Assembly: GCF_017741815.1 (NCBI RefSeq)
Contig: NZ_JAGHMF010000027.1
Span: 124,001-188,000 of the forward strand
Reading direction: 5' to 3'
DNA: 64,000 nt
Source: Rhizobium sp. 16-488-2b
Lineage (GTDB): Bacteria > Pseudomonadota > Alphaproteobacteria > Rhizobiales > Rhizobiaceae
Below, one piece after another: positions 44,424 through 53,040 of this stretch. Within the stretch, counting starts at the first letter, position 1; every line of letters begins with the position of its first letter. A program made the translations under genes and the position numbers. Under the pieces are notes generated by a model. The model was not told the DNA's origin, did no database searches, and saw only the letters and a list, made by a program, of their open reading frames with translations.

Positions 44424-44672
44424 GGTCAAAATTCTCTTTGGGAGCCATGGGCCAGTGCAAACCTGATGGCCGGGCGCCTTTGCTCTTCATATTTTTTGTC
44501 TGGCAAATGGCGACCCGGCTCCGTTCCACGAGGGACCCCAAAACAGGGTTCTCGCTCCAGCGATGGGACCGAAAAACGAAGTGCTCTGCGCTGTTCCTGG
44601 CTGCACTTCACCGCGAACGCGGACAGAGCCCGACGGAATGGACACCACTGAGCAATCGCTCAGTCCGCGTTC

Positions 44673-46340
44673 TCAGAACGCCTCCCAATCTCCGGTAGCG
44701 ATTGCTGCATTGCCCTGACTGGCAAATGTTTCACGCAGTTTCGACCGAAGGTCGCGCGCCGGAGAGGACGCCGCGTGCACAGTGGCTTTCCCAACAGGGC
44801 GAGGACGCGCGATCGAACCTCGGCCGGTGTTGAAATCGCTGAGCATACCCGTGATACGGCTGACCTCCTGGACCAGAGCATGGCTTGCAGCAGTGGATTC
44901 TTCCACCATCGCGGCGTTCTGTTGCGTTCCCTGATCCATCGTGTTGACGGCAGTATTGATCTCCTGAAGAGCGGTCGCCTGCTCGCTGGATGCCCTGACG
45001 ATCGCCCCGATGTGACGGTCGATCTCTTTCACTTCGCCGACGATCTCCGTCAGAGCTTCACCGGTCTGCCCGACCAGCGATACACCTTCCTTTACCTGCT
45101 CGCCGGAATTGTTGATCAGTTCCTTGATCTCCTTGGCGGCCTTGGCCGAGCGTTGCGCCAGTTCGCGGACTTCCTGGGCGACAACGGCAAAGCCCTTACC
45201 CGCATCGCCGGCCCTTGCGGCTTCGACACCCGCATTGAGCGCCAGGAGGTTGGTCTGGAAGGCGATCTCGTCGATCACCCCGATGATGCTGGAGATTTCC
45301 CGCGATGAGCTGTCGATCGCACCCATGGCGGAGACGGCCTGCTGAACAATCTGGCCGGACTTTTCGGCGCCTGCACGGGCCTTGGCAACAAGGTGCCCAG
45401 CCTCTTCCGCGCGTCGGCTCGAATCCTTGACAGTTGTCGTGATCTCCTCCAGCGCCGCCGCCGTCTCCTCGATCGAGGCGGCCTGTTGTTCGGTGCGCTT
45501 GGCGAGATCATCGGCGGCAGAGCGGATCTCCTGCGCGCCGGCGCTGATCTGGGTCGCGGCACCATCAATATGCTGGATCGTCGTCGACAGCTGTTCCAGT
45601 GCATTGTTGAAGTCGTCTCGCAGCACATGATAGGCCGCCGGTAGATCGTCATCGATCCGGTAGCTCACATCCTTGGCGGCGATTGCCGCCATCGCCTTGC
45701 CGAAACAGTTGCAGACGAGCTGACGCTCCGCGTCGATGGCTTCTGTCTGGGCCTTCTGCTTGGCGATCTCCGCCTCGTCGATATAGACGGATATCGCCAG
45801 GTCCATGTCCAGCATCACGGCCTTCACGAGACCGGCGAGTGCTTTGCCGAACTCTGCCGGCTTCATCGTCTTCTTCGAGAACATCCCGCCCTTCGGGAAT
45901 ATCTCTTCGACGGCGCTGTTGATCAGATGGTCGAGAATGATGGCGTATCCACCGATATACCATTGTGGCTCCAGGCCGATGCGGGCATGCACCGTGCCAA
46001 TCGTCCGCACCTTGGCAACATAATCCTCGTTGAAGTTGCCGTCCGCGATATTGACCCAATGACCCATCTGTGCGCCCTTGGCGCGGGAAATGTGATCATC
46101 GGAGGAGAAGAAGCGGCTGGCTTCGGGGGTTATTCGCAGTTGCGTGTAGAATTTGTCGAGGCCATGTGGCAGTTCGCGTTCGACGAGGGCCTTCAGCGAT
46201 CGGATCCCGGCGCGTCCTTCCTGATCGAGTTGCATGAAATCGAGACGACGCTCGACACTCTGACTTTTTGACTTTGAGACTACAGCTGCAGCACTCTGGA
46301 CGGAGTTGCTGCAGGTATGCATGGCGGACTGGCTCGACAT
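44673..46340 (-). CDS. Globin-coupled chemoreceptor (aerotaxis-type MCP)
   Basis: 555-aa soluble receptor without membrane segments. An N-terminal globin-sensor domain ('VRTIGTVHARIGLEPQWYIG' with the likely proximal haem His) is followed by the MCP signalling hairpin ('DEIAFQTNLLALNAGVEAA', 'QNAAMVEESTAASHAL') and a C-terminal WEAF pentapeptide for CheR/CheB. HemAT-type members sense O2. The bipartite motif at 46447-46483 lies about 105 bp upstream of its start. Confidence 0.92.
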   Translation of the reverse strand: MSSQSAMHTCSNSVQSAAAVVSKSKSQSVERRLDFMQLDQEGRAGIRSLKALVERELPHGLDKFYTQLRITPEASRFFSSDDHISRAKGAQMGHWVNIADGNFNEDYVAKVRTIGTVHARIGLEPQWYIGGYAIILDHLINSAVEEIFPKGGMFSKKTMKPAEFGKALAGLVKAVMLDMDLAISVYIDEAEIAKQKAQTEAIDAERQLVCNCFGKAMAAIAAKDVSYRIDDDLPAAYHVLRDDFNNALEQLSTTIQHIDGAATQISAGAQEIRSAADDLAKRTEQQAASIEETAAALEEITTTVKDSSRRAEEAGHLVAKARAGAEKSGQIVQQAVSAMGAIDSSSREISSIIGVIDEIAFQTNLLALNAGVEAARAGDAGKGFAVVAQEVRELAQRSAKAAKEIKELINNSGEQVKEGVSLVGQTGEALTEIVGEVKEIDRHIGAIVRASSEQATALQEINTAVNTMDQGTQQNAAMVEESTAASHALVQEVSRITGMLSDFNTGRGSIARPRPVGKATVHAASSPARDLRSKLRETFASQGNAAIATGDWEAF

Positions 46341-46724
46341 TCCCGACCTCGATTAAAATGGCTGAAACGGTGATCGGGCAGTGCCTCAATCACGTCGAAA
46401 CCCGTCATCATGTCCGGCTTTGGCGCTCATCCGCCTTTCTCGACGACCCCAAATTTGGCCGACCTGGTTAATTTGGTGTTAACCGAAACCCATAGGTGCT
46501 TGACCCTTCACCCTTAGCTGCGCCCATGGGACATCGCGTGCGAATTTCGGATATTATCGGCCGATACTGTCGGGATGAAAAATGAGCGGTCATTCCGACG
46601 CGATCAATTGCTTGGCAGGCACACGACCGCCACCGCATGTGCTATGCTCGGCTCATCTACCTCCGCGGCCCGCTCTGGCACTCCGGCCGTTGCGAGTGAT
46701 CAGCGCTCACTTCCCCTGATGAGC
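46341..46724. other. Regulatory spacer upstream of the globin-coupled MCP
   Basis: No gene supported. It contains bipartite motif copy 1 and, on both sides, short blocks (TCATCCGCCTTTC at 46427-46439, CGAATTTCGGATATT at 46541-46555) that recur in the spacer at 50345-50827. Confidence 0.6.
46447..46483. promoter_or_regulatory. Bipartite regulatory motif, copy 1 (CtrA-box-like)
   Basis: Near-palindrome CCCCAAATTTGG (46447-46458), 9 bp, then TTAA-TTTGGTG-TTAAC (46468-46483), an exact TTAA-N7-TTAAC as bound by CtrA in alphaproteobacteria. Copies 2 and 3 have the same 9-bp spacing. Confidence 0.55.
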
Positions 46725-47981
46725 CTATTTCTTGCTTAGGACAGCATAAAGCTGCTCCTGAGCGCTTTCGACGGGTATGCGATCATCGTCGAAAAAGTTC
46801 GCAAGAACCGCGATAAATGCTTCGGACATCTGGGCGGGCATTGCCATGGATTGGGCGCTAACGTCGCTGTTCCTTGCGATCATTTCCAATCCAAGACGAC
46901 CACAGCGATCAAGGTTACTCGGATCCACGTCTGTCCGTACGGGAAGTGATCCCTTGAGCCCGCTGAAAGCAACCTGATTGACCGGGTCCATGACCACGCG
47001 GGCAAAATCCCGCTGTGCTTTGATTGAAGCTTCGCGATTTGTAATCGGGAAGGCGAAGGCATCGACGACCATGAAGTAGGCGATTTCCGTACCCGGCACG
47101 AGGCTGCATTGGAAGTCCTTGTCCAAGACATAGCCTCTTGTCATCAGTTCTCCCTTGGCCCAATCACCCATGAACTGCATGCCGGCATCCCCGCTTCCCA
47201 CCGCCGCAGCAGCATCCGCCCAGGTTTTGCCCACCCGCCGCTGCGCAGGCTCAGCATAGCTGGACAGTCGTCGCAACATCGAGAGCGCTTCAGCCATCCG
47301 GGGATCACGTATCATCGACGCGTCACCCCGGATTACGCGGGCATATCCTTGCGAACCCAGCTGCTGGTACATGATGTTATTGAATATGAGCGAGATCTCC
47401 CAGCGGCCGCCTCCCAGTGCGAGAGCAACATGCCCCTCCTGTTTTATCCTGTCGGCAGCGCCAATAATTTCCTCCCACGTCCTCGGCGCCGGAAGTCCCA
47501 GCCGATCAAAGAGGGCCTTGCTGGTCCACAGCCAGTTCTCGGCATGAATGTTCGTTGGTGCGAAGTAGATCTTCCCCTTGAAGCTTATCCGATCAACCAC
47601 GGTCGCAGGTAGCACCTCACGCCAGCGGTCTGCCGCGGCAACCTCTTCCAGATCCAGGACGATTCCCATTTCCGGCAATTCCCGGGAACCTTCATTGGCG
47701 TTCCACTGCATGACCGCGGGTGCGTAGCCGCTGGCGACGCGATCACTCACTGTGCGTTGAACGGCAACCTTGTTTTCCATAGGAAGATCGATCCAACGGT
47801 TTCCCGCACGCGACCAAGCATCCCGAAACACGTCGAGCGCTCGTGCCTCACTCTTCGACACCCAATAATGGACGACATCGATGGCGCCGCGCTCGTCTGC
47901 CGAAACAGGACTGGAGGGCAGGCCAAATACCAGTGGCGCAAGAACCAGACCAAGATGCTTTGCTTTGTTTGAAAAGGTCAT
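46725..47981 (-). CDS. Extracellular solute-binding protein (ABC-type, family 1)
   Basis: 418-aa exported binding protein: signal peptide ending near 'SSPVSA-DE', then a periplasmic binding protein fold ('IDVVHYWVSKSEARALDVF', 'NWLWTSKALFDRLGLPAPRT', 'FMGDWAKGELMTRGY'), similar to sugar-binding proteins. No permease or ATPase is next to it; instead it lies 25 bp downstream of a GGDEF/EAL gene. A role as ligand sensor for that protein is possible. ATG at 47981 chosen because the signal peptide starts there. Confidence 0.88.
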   Translation of the reverse strand: MTFSNKAKHLGLVLAPLVFGLPSSPVSADERGAIDVVHYWVSKSEARALDVFRDAWSRAGNRWIDLPMENKVAVQRTVSDRVASGYAPAVMQWNANEGSRELPEMGIVLDLEEVAAADRWREVLPATVVDRISFKGKIYFAPTNIHAENWLWTSKALFDRLGLPAPRTWEEIIGAADRIKQEGHVALALGGGRWEISLIFNNIMYQQLGSQGYARVIRGDASMIRDPRMAEALSMLRRLSSYAEPAQRRVGKTWADAAAAVGSGDAGMQFMGDWAKGELMTRGYVLDKDFQCSLVPGTEIAYFMVVDAFAFPITNREASIKAQRDFARVVMDPVNQVAFSGLKGSLPVRTDVDPSNLDRCGRLGLEMIARNSDVSAQSMAMPAQMSEAFIAVLANFFDDDRIPVESAQEQLYAVLSKK

Positions 47982-48006
47982 TTTGCATTTGCTCCGGAAT
48001 GATGCG

Positions 48007-50097
48007 TCAATGTGCGCCCGCGGCGACCGGGTGGATTGTTTCGACAAACGGTACGAATTGGACCGCAGGAATGTGAGAGACCGCAATCTCAGCGGGCGCG
48101 GGTTTGCCGAACAGGTAGCCTTGACCCAGCTCGCAGCCGATCTCGAGAAGGAAGCGGCTTTGGGCATCCGTCTCGATACCCTCGGCGACGCATCGTTTTC
48201 CGAGATTGTTGGAGAGGTCCACGATTGCGCGGATGATTTGTGCCGACCGCGGATCCGTTTCGATGCCGGAAACGAAGCTACGATCGATTTTCAGTTCGTC
48301 GAAGGGGAAGTCCCGCAGATGGACCAAGGAAGCAAACCCAGTGCCAAAATCGTCGAGCGACACGGAAACGCCCTGTCGACGAAATCCCTCCACAGCGTTG
48401 AGAATCCGCTGGGAACCTCGGTTGAGGAATACATCTTCTGTGATCTCGACAGAAAAATCGCTCCATTCAAGGCGGTTTTCTCGGATTACCTTCGCAAAGA
48501 TATCATAGCTTTCGTCCGTCAGGAGAAGCATCTCTGGCAGGTTGATGGCGACGGTGCCGGGCGCCAAGCCGGAACGCTTCCAGAAACGAAGGTCACGGCC
48601 AACAGTCGATATGACTGCCTTGGTCATACCCTTCATGAGTTGGGTGCCATCCATCAATGGCAGGAACCGACCGGGCGGCAGCAATCCGAAACATGGGTGC
48701 TGCCAGCGCACCAGCGCCTCAAACCCCACATGCTTGCCTGTGAGGAGGTCGACCTTTGGCTGATAGTGAACGACAAACTCCTGTCGGTCGGCTGCGGTGG
48801 CAAGTGCAGCCAAGAGCTGAGTGTCCTCGATCCGGTTGGCAAGTGCAGCTTCGTCGATGACGACGGCGGCACTACGTTCCCCCTTGGCGGCGTACAAAGC
48901 CACATCGGCCGCTTGCAGCAGACCGGTGCCATCATTTGCATGAAGAGGCGCGATAGCCCCACCAACGGATGCCGACGTCCGAAGAATTCGCCCCTCGAAG
49001 ACGATATCTTCGGCAATGGCCTGCCTTATGCGCTCCGCAATAGAAATTAATAATGACGCATCCGTCACGCCAGGAAGAAGCATCGCGAATTCGTCTCCCC
49101 CAAGACGCACTGCCGTATCACCTGCACGCACAACCTGCCGAAGCGCCTCTGCGACATGCCGGAGGATCGCATCTCCGGCAGTATGACCGAAGCTGTCGTT
49201 GATACCCTTGAAGTGATCGAGATCGACCAGGAGTATTGAAAAACCCGGATCCTTGCGTCCGAGTTCAGAGACAAGATGCGTAAGAACGGTGTTGAACTGG
49301 GAGCGATTGCCAAGCCCCGTCAAACCATCCGTATGCGCAAGATGCTCCAGTTTGGACTGGTAGTCTACGGTCCGGAAATGCTCATTGCGCAGTTTCTGCA
49401 GCAGGGGGCGGAACACCAGCGTGGCTGTGACGAGGACGGTCATTGCGATGAGCGCAAGAAGACACACGCCCGCAAGTTTCGCGTTGTAGACACTGAGCGT
49501 GCTTCGTTCGTGAGTACGCTGACTGAGATCTGAAAATCCGCGCATCAACATGCTGTCGGATGCTGCCGCAAAATCTATCGCTCCCCAGAACGAATATCGA
49601 TCCCGCCTCTCTTGCGTGCCGGCCGTTGCGATTTGCTCAGCTCGCCCAAGGAATTCCACTACAGACTTGCCCAAATCCTCTCTTGCGCGCTCAAACGCCT
49701 CGTCCTGGGGGAGTAGACGTTCAAGGTAGTTCCCCTTGATTTCTGCATGCATGGTTTCCAACCGGCTCGCCACGGAGCGGAGGTCCGTAATTGCCTGGAG
49801 GATGTCGTCACGCATCGCATCGACAATATATTCGGGCAGCTTGAGGTCAGCCGAAGCGCGCATCAGAGCACGGGTCTGGTTGGCGAGTTGTTGAAACCGT
49901 ATGAACTGATTGCTGGTCAGAAAGCTGATGTTCTGCTGCAGCGAGTGGCGGTCCAGCGCCACCAGCACCGTCGCGCACGTAGCCCCGATCAACAACATCA
50001 TAATGATGACCGTGTTAAGGTATTGCCGGCTGATCGACCGAATATACCGACCCATGGACTTGTTGTGTTCGCTTATGAGCTGTCCAGCAAACGGCAT
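48007..50097 (-). CDS. Membrane GGDEF/EAL c-di-GMP turnover protein
   Basis: 696-aa two-transmembrane protein with a periplasmic helical sensor region between TM1 ('LNTVIIMMLLIGATCATVLV') and TM2 ('LAGVCLLALIAMTVLVTATL'). The cyclase motif is intact (RLGGDEF), and so are phosphodiesterase residues in 'HVGFEALVRWQH', 'VAINLPEMLL', 'FSVEITEDVF', 'SLDDFGTGFASL' and 'LKIDRSFVSG'. Either activity is possible. ATG at 50097 follows directly after the stop of the 80-aa gene; the frame is open to 50160. Operon with the 80-aa gene and the solute-binding protein gene. Confidence 0.9.
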   Translation of the reverse strand: MPFAGQLISEHNKSMGRYIRSISRQYLNTVIIMMLLIGATCATVLVALDRHSLQQNISFLTSNQFIRFQQLANQTRALMRASADLKLPEYIVDAMRDDILQAITDLRSVASRLETMHAEIKGNYLERLLPQDEAFERAREDLGKSVVEFLGRAEQIATAGTQERRDRYSFWGAIDFAAASDSMLMRGFSDLSQRTHERSTLSVYNAKLAGVCLLALIAMTVLVTATLVFRPLLQKLRNEHFRTVDYQSKLEHLAHTDGLTGLGNRSQFNTVLTHLVSELGRKDPGFSILLVDLDHFKGINDSFGHTAGDAILRHVAEALRQVVRAGDTAVRLGGDEFAMLLPGVTDASLLISIAERIRQAIAEDIVFEGRILRTSASVGGAIAPLHANDGTGLLQAADVALYAAKGERSAAVVIDEAALANRIEDTQLLAALATAADRQEFVVHYQPKVDLLTGKHVGFEALVRWQHPCFGLLPPGRFLPLMDGTQLMKGMTKAVISTVGRDLRFWKRSGLAPGTVAINLPEMLLLTDESYDIFAKVIRENRLEWSDFSVEITEDVFLNRGSQRILNAVEGFRRQGVSVSLDDFGTGFASLVHLRDFPFDELKIDRSFVSGIETDPRSAQIIRAIVDLSNNLGKRCVAEGIETDAQSRFLLEIGCELGQGYLFGKPAPAEIAVSHIPAVQFVPFVETIHPVAAGAH

Positions 50098-50101
50098 CTC
50101 A

Positions 50102-50344
50102 TCAGCCCTCGCCGGCAAGTTCGGAGGCAGCACCCCGCCCGTTCGCGGCCCAGAGACCAAACTCCGTATGATCCAGCAATTGAATTCGAGGTGCGGCAGC
50201 GCCTTGCGATGCAGAAGCAGTTATCGCCATGCGGATCTCTTCGAGCTGTGCATAGACCTCCAGAATCTGGTCACGTACAGCCCGCAGCTCAGGGGATGAA
50301 TGCTGTTGGAACCTGGTACTGGGAAAGGAAATGAGATTAGACAT
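50102..50344 (-). CDS. Small hypothetical protein, first gene of the GGDEF/EAL operon
   Basis: 80-aa protein (MSNLISFPSTRFQQHSSPEL..., 'VRDQILEVYAQLEEIRMAIT') ending 5 bp before the GGDEF/EAL start. No recognised domain; the middle is a single long predicted helix. The weak ribosome site (GGGAATACTC) leaves some doubt, but the tight coupling supports it. Confidence 0.55.
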   Translation of the reverse strand: MSNLISFPSTRFQQHSSPELRAVRDQILEVYAQLEEIRMAITASASQGAAAPRIQLLDHTEFGLWAANGRGAASELAGEG

Positions 50345-50827
50345 TTTGAGAGTATTCCCCTAAATCATGCAATTCGTTGGTCTTTCAGCGCCACCAGCAT
50401 TGTGACATTCCATCTCCTTCCCGCACGCCTTCCAGTAGCGAATAGCCCTCACGGCATTTCGCAACGACGCTGTATTAGGAGAAATTGGGAACCGGCGGAT
50501 CGTAAGGATGAGCTGACGCAGTAGTCTCGATGGCGGTGAAAGTTGATATCGACCAGGCACAGACCCCGGTCGTATCGAAATCCGACATCCTGCCAGCCCC
50601 GGCGTTCATCCGCCTTTCCGATAAAGCCCAGAATTGGGCTCAATTGTAAATTTGTGATTAATCAAATATTGGCCAGATGAAGGCGAACAAATAGGTTGCG
50701 GATTTCGGATATTCGGCACGCCACAGGGATATCCGGGAAGAAAGCGACCGTCGATGGAAACGGCGCCTATCTAAACGAACCGGCCGGGCAAGGTTGGAAA
50801 ACCCTTCAAGGTCTCCGCCCGCCTCTT
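50345..50827. other. Regulatory spacer with duplicated promoter-like blocks
   Basis: No gene supported. Contains TCATCCGCCTTTC (50606-50618), bipartite motif copy 2 and CGGATTTCGGATATT (50699-50713), the same blocks in the same order as in the spacer at 46341-46724. Confidence 0.6.
50626..50663. promoter_or_regulatory. Bipartite regulatory motif, copy 2
   Basis: GCCCAGAATTGG (50626-50637), 9 bp, then TAAA-TTTGTGA-TTAATC (50647-50663), one mismatch from TTAA-N7-TTAA. Located about 285 bp upstream of the 80-aa/GGDEF-EAL/solute-binding operon. Confidence 0.5.
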
Positions 50828-51823
50828 TCAATCGCGCTGGGCTTGGCTTTCCCGACCCCTGCGAATTGTCTCATTAGGCAATTCCCCGAAAGCCGCTTTG
50901 TAGAGAGCTGAAAAATGGCCCATGTGGACGAACCCGTAGCGTCTGGCCACAGCTGAGACCGTCAAGTCTCCCGAAACGAGAAAATCGCGCCGGACGGCTT
51001 CCAACCGCAATTGCCGCCAGTAGTCGGATGGGGTCGTGTCCTTGAACTGCTGGAATGCTGATTGCAGAGCGCGGATGCTCACACCAGCGGCTATTGCGAG
51101 GTCCGCCATCTCTAGCGACGTATCAAGGTGAGCCATCATGAAGTCTATCGCTCGCTTCACGTGGCGAGGCACAGCGGCCGCCGCCGGGTCTTTGAGCGCG
51201 CTGGAATAGGTGTGTGGCAACTGTTCCAGCATGCATACGAGCATTGACCGGAACAGAAGCTCCGTTGACCGGAGTGGCAAGGCTTCTTCTTTGTCGTTTG
51301 CAAACGTCGACCACAGCAAGCCTCCCAAGGACATGAGATATCCGTGCAAGGTCGTGTTGGCTTCGATCTCAATCGCGAAATCCACATCCCCCGTCACAGG
51401 CCGATCGAGTAACAAGCTCAGTTCCCGTTTGAGAGCGTTCTGGCTGAAGGTGACGCCGATATGCGAGCGTCCCGCATGCTTACGAACGAACTCCGTCTGC
51501 TGCAGTTTGCCGACCAGAATACTATCTGACTTGGAAACGAGATCGAGGCCGCGACAACGAACTTCCATTGCCCCCGCTATTGGAAGGTACAGAGCACACG
51601 AGTCGGGAGGGGCATCGAAACTTGCCTCGACGCCGATGCCACAATCCGTCCGCCAGATGTCAAAACTGCCGGCGGAAAACTGCAGGTTCTCCATGCTGAC
51701 CTTTCCGGCCTTGGAGAGAGGGCGGAGTTTTACGCATTCACGGCTCTGAGGAAGCTGTTCCTGAAGTTCGTCGATGTCCATTTGCACGAACTTGAAACGA
51801 GACGTTTGAGGAGCCCGCACCAT
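50828..51823 (-). CDS. AraC-family transcriptional regulator
   Basis: 331-aa regulator with an N-terminal AraC-binding-like domain ('GVEASFDAPPDSCALYLPIA') and C-terminal AraC HTH ('SLEMADLAIAAGVSIRALQS', 'TPSDYWRQLRLEAVRRDF', 'VSAVARRYGFVHMGHFSALY'). It resembles regulators of aromatic catabolism operons in the spacing of its domains. The motif copy 3 at 52052-52089 lies about 230 bp upstream. Target unknown; candidates are its neighbours. Confidence 0.87.
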   Translation of the reverse strand: MVRAPQTSRFKFVQMDIDELQEQLPQSRECVKLRPLSKAGKVSMENLQFSAGSFDIWRTDCGIGVEASFDAPPDSCALYLPIAGAMEVRCRGLDLVSKSDSILVGKLQQTEFVRKHAGRSHIGVTFSQNALKRELSLLLDRPVTGDVDFAIEIEANTTLHGYLMSLGGLLWSTFANDKEEALPLRSTELLFRSMLVCMLEQLPHTYSSALKDPAAAAVPRHVKRAIDFMMAHLDTSLEMADLAIAAGVSIRALQSAFQQFKDTTPSDYWRQLRLEAVRRDFLVSGDLTVSAVARRYGFVHMGHFSALYKAAFGELPNETIRRGRESQAQRD

Positions 51824-52176
51824 CAGTGCCCCCGGATGCGTGCGGATCGGGCAGGGAGCTTTTGGGTAAGTTCCGTACCGCTCCGCCCAGATTCTCGCCA
51901 GATTTCAGCCGAGGGATACCGAAGAATGGGAAGTTGCCCGTGGGCAACAGTATCCGCACAAGTCGGCTTTGCAAATTCGATGAACATTGTGGTACGTACC
52001 TCAGAATACTCAAAATGCGGTGTCGTGGAGGCGAGAGCTCGTCTCTTCCTACCCCAGATTTGGGTCGATTCGCTAATTTTCTGCTAAAATGAGGACGGGC
52101 TGCCGAGCAGATGTTGCCGAAACCACGATGGCTGCGCCGTTATATTTCACGTGAAGTTAGAGCAAAGACTCCTGCA
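51824..52176. other. Spacer upstream of the AraC gene
   Basis: No gene supported; carries bipartite motif copy 3 and the 3' flank of the LuxR-solo gene. Confidence 0.5.
52052..52089. promoter_or_regulatory. Bipartite regulatory motif, copy 3
   Basis: CCCCAGATTTGG (52052-52063), 9 bp, then CTAA-TTTTCTG-CTAAAA (52073-52089), two mismatches from TTAA-N7-TTAA. Same spacing as copies 1 and 2. Confidence 0.48.
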
Positions 52177-52893
52177 TCATATTAGATGCCGGCGAATTGC
52201 TTCGGCGATCGCATGAGCGCGGTTAGCCGCGCCCAGCTTCTTCGCCGCGCTCTTCAGGTAGCTGTTGACAGTTTCGGTTCGATACTCGGAAACCCCGGAA
52301 ATTTCCTCGCTGGTCAAGCCAGTGCTGGCGAGCTGAAGGCAACGCAGCTCACCATCTGTAAGCCGCAAGGCATCAGCGGCAAAACGATCCATCAAAGGCT
52401 TTGAAATTGTCCGGTGCAACGGCTCCGCGATGAATACCAGGAACTCTCGTTCGCCTGGGGTAAACGCCCGCTCCGTCGTGAAGCAAACACCGCCATAAAC
52501 AACACCACCCCTGGCGACGGGAATTTGCAGGCGCTTGCCGATCTCGTAAGAGCGATGCAGATAGGAAAGACGTTGGGCCGGCGGCGAAAGGTCAAATGCC
52601 TCTTCCTCTGTCATCGGTGTCGCCTGTGCAGTCGACCGAACAAGCAGGGGATCGGAGCGGTTCCACTGTTCCGAAAAGTATGTTTCGACATAGGCTGGCG
52701 GCATGTCGCTCTCGATCGAGCGCCCTCGCCCGATGTGGTATCCGTTCAGGTCAAGTCCACCGAAGGCGACGTGCCGGAACCCGACAGCCTTTCTCACATG
52801 TTCAAGCAGCTCGTTATCGCGCAGTTGTCGCTGAACTGGAACTTCCGAAAGGTTCTTGAAGCGGTCAAACCCCTCCCCGTGTGTATGCCCCAT
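52177..52893 (-). CDS. LuxR-solo transcriptional regulator with autoinducer-binding domain
   Basis: 238-aa LuxR protein: N-terminal autoinducer-binding domain with 'YVETYFSEQWNRSDPLLVRS' (conserved Tyr, Trp and Asp-Pro) and C-terminal GerE HTH ('LTDGELRCLQLASTGLTSEE', 'SYLKSAAKKLGAANRAHAIA'). No luxI synthase is adjacent. ATG at 52893 with GAGAG upstream is preferred to 52926. Ligand unknown. Confidence 0.87.
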   Translation of the reverse strand: MGHTHGEGFDRFKNLSEVPVQRQLRDNELLEHVRKAVGFRHVAFGGLDLNGYHIGRGRSIESDMPPAYVETYFSEQWNRSDPLLVRSTAQATPMTEEEAFDLSPPAQRLSYLHRSYEIGKRLQIPVARGGVVYGGVCFTTERAFTPGEREFLVFIAEPLHRTISKPLMDRFAADALRLTDGELRCLQLASTGLTSEEISGVSEYRTETVNSYLKSAAKKLGAANRAHAIAEAIRRHLI

Positions 52894-53040
52894 CACTGAT
52901 CTCTCGCCGAATCCTGAAAACCACATTTTTGCGCTGAATGCTTAACGCAATATCAATCGTCAACAGGCAACTTCTGGCTGATATTTCAGCTTCGCTCTCA
53001 GATTGTCAGCCGGGTCTCGGCGATTACACAGGGTATATGC

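Noticed and set aside
44426..44611. 61-codon reverse frame in the spacer upstream of the TadG-like gene
   Set aside because: No ribosome site or conserved feature; overlaps several equal frames. The spacer 44424-44672 shows nothing else.
50098..50160. Longer start of the GGDEF/EAL protein at 50160
   Set aside because: It would overlap the 80-aa gene; the ATG at 50097 directly after that gene's stop fits translational coupling.
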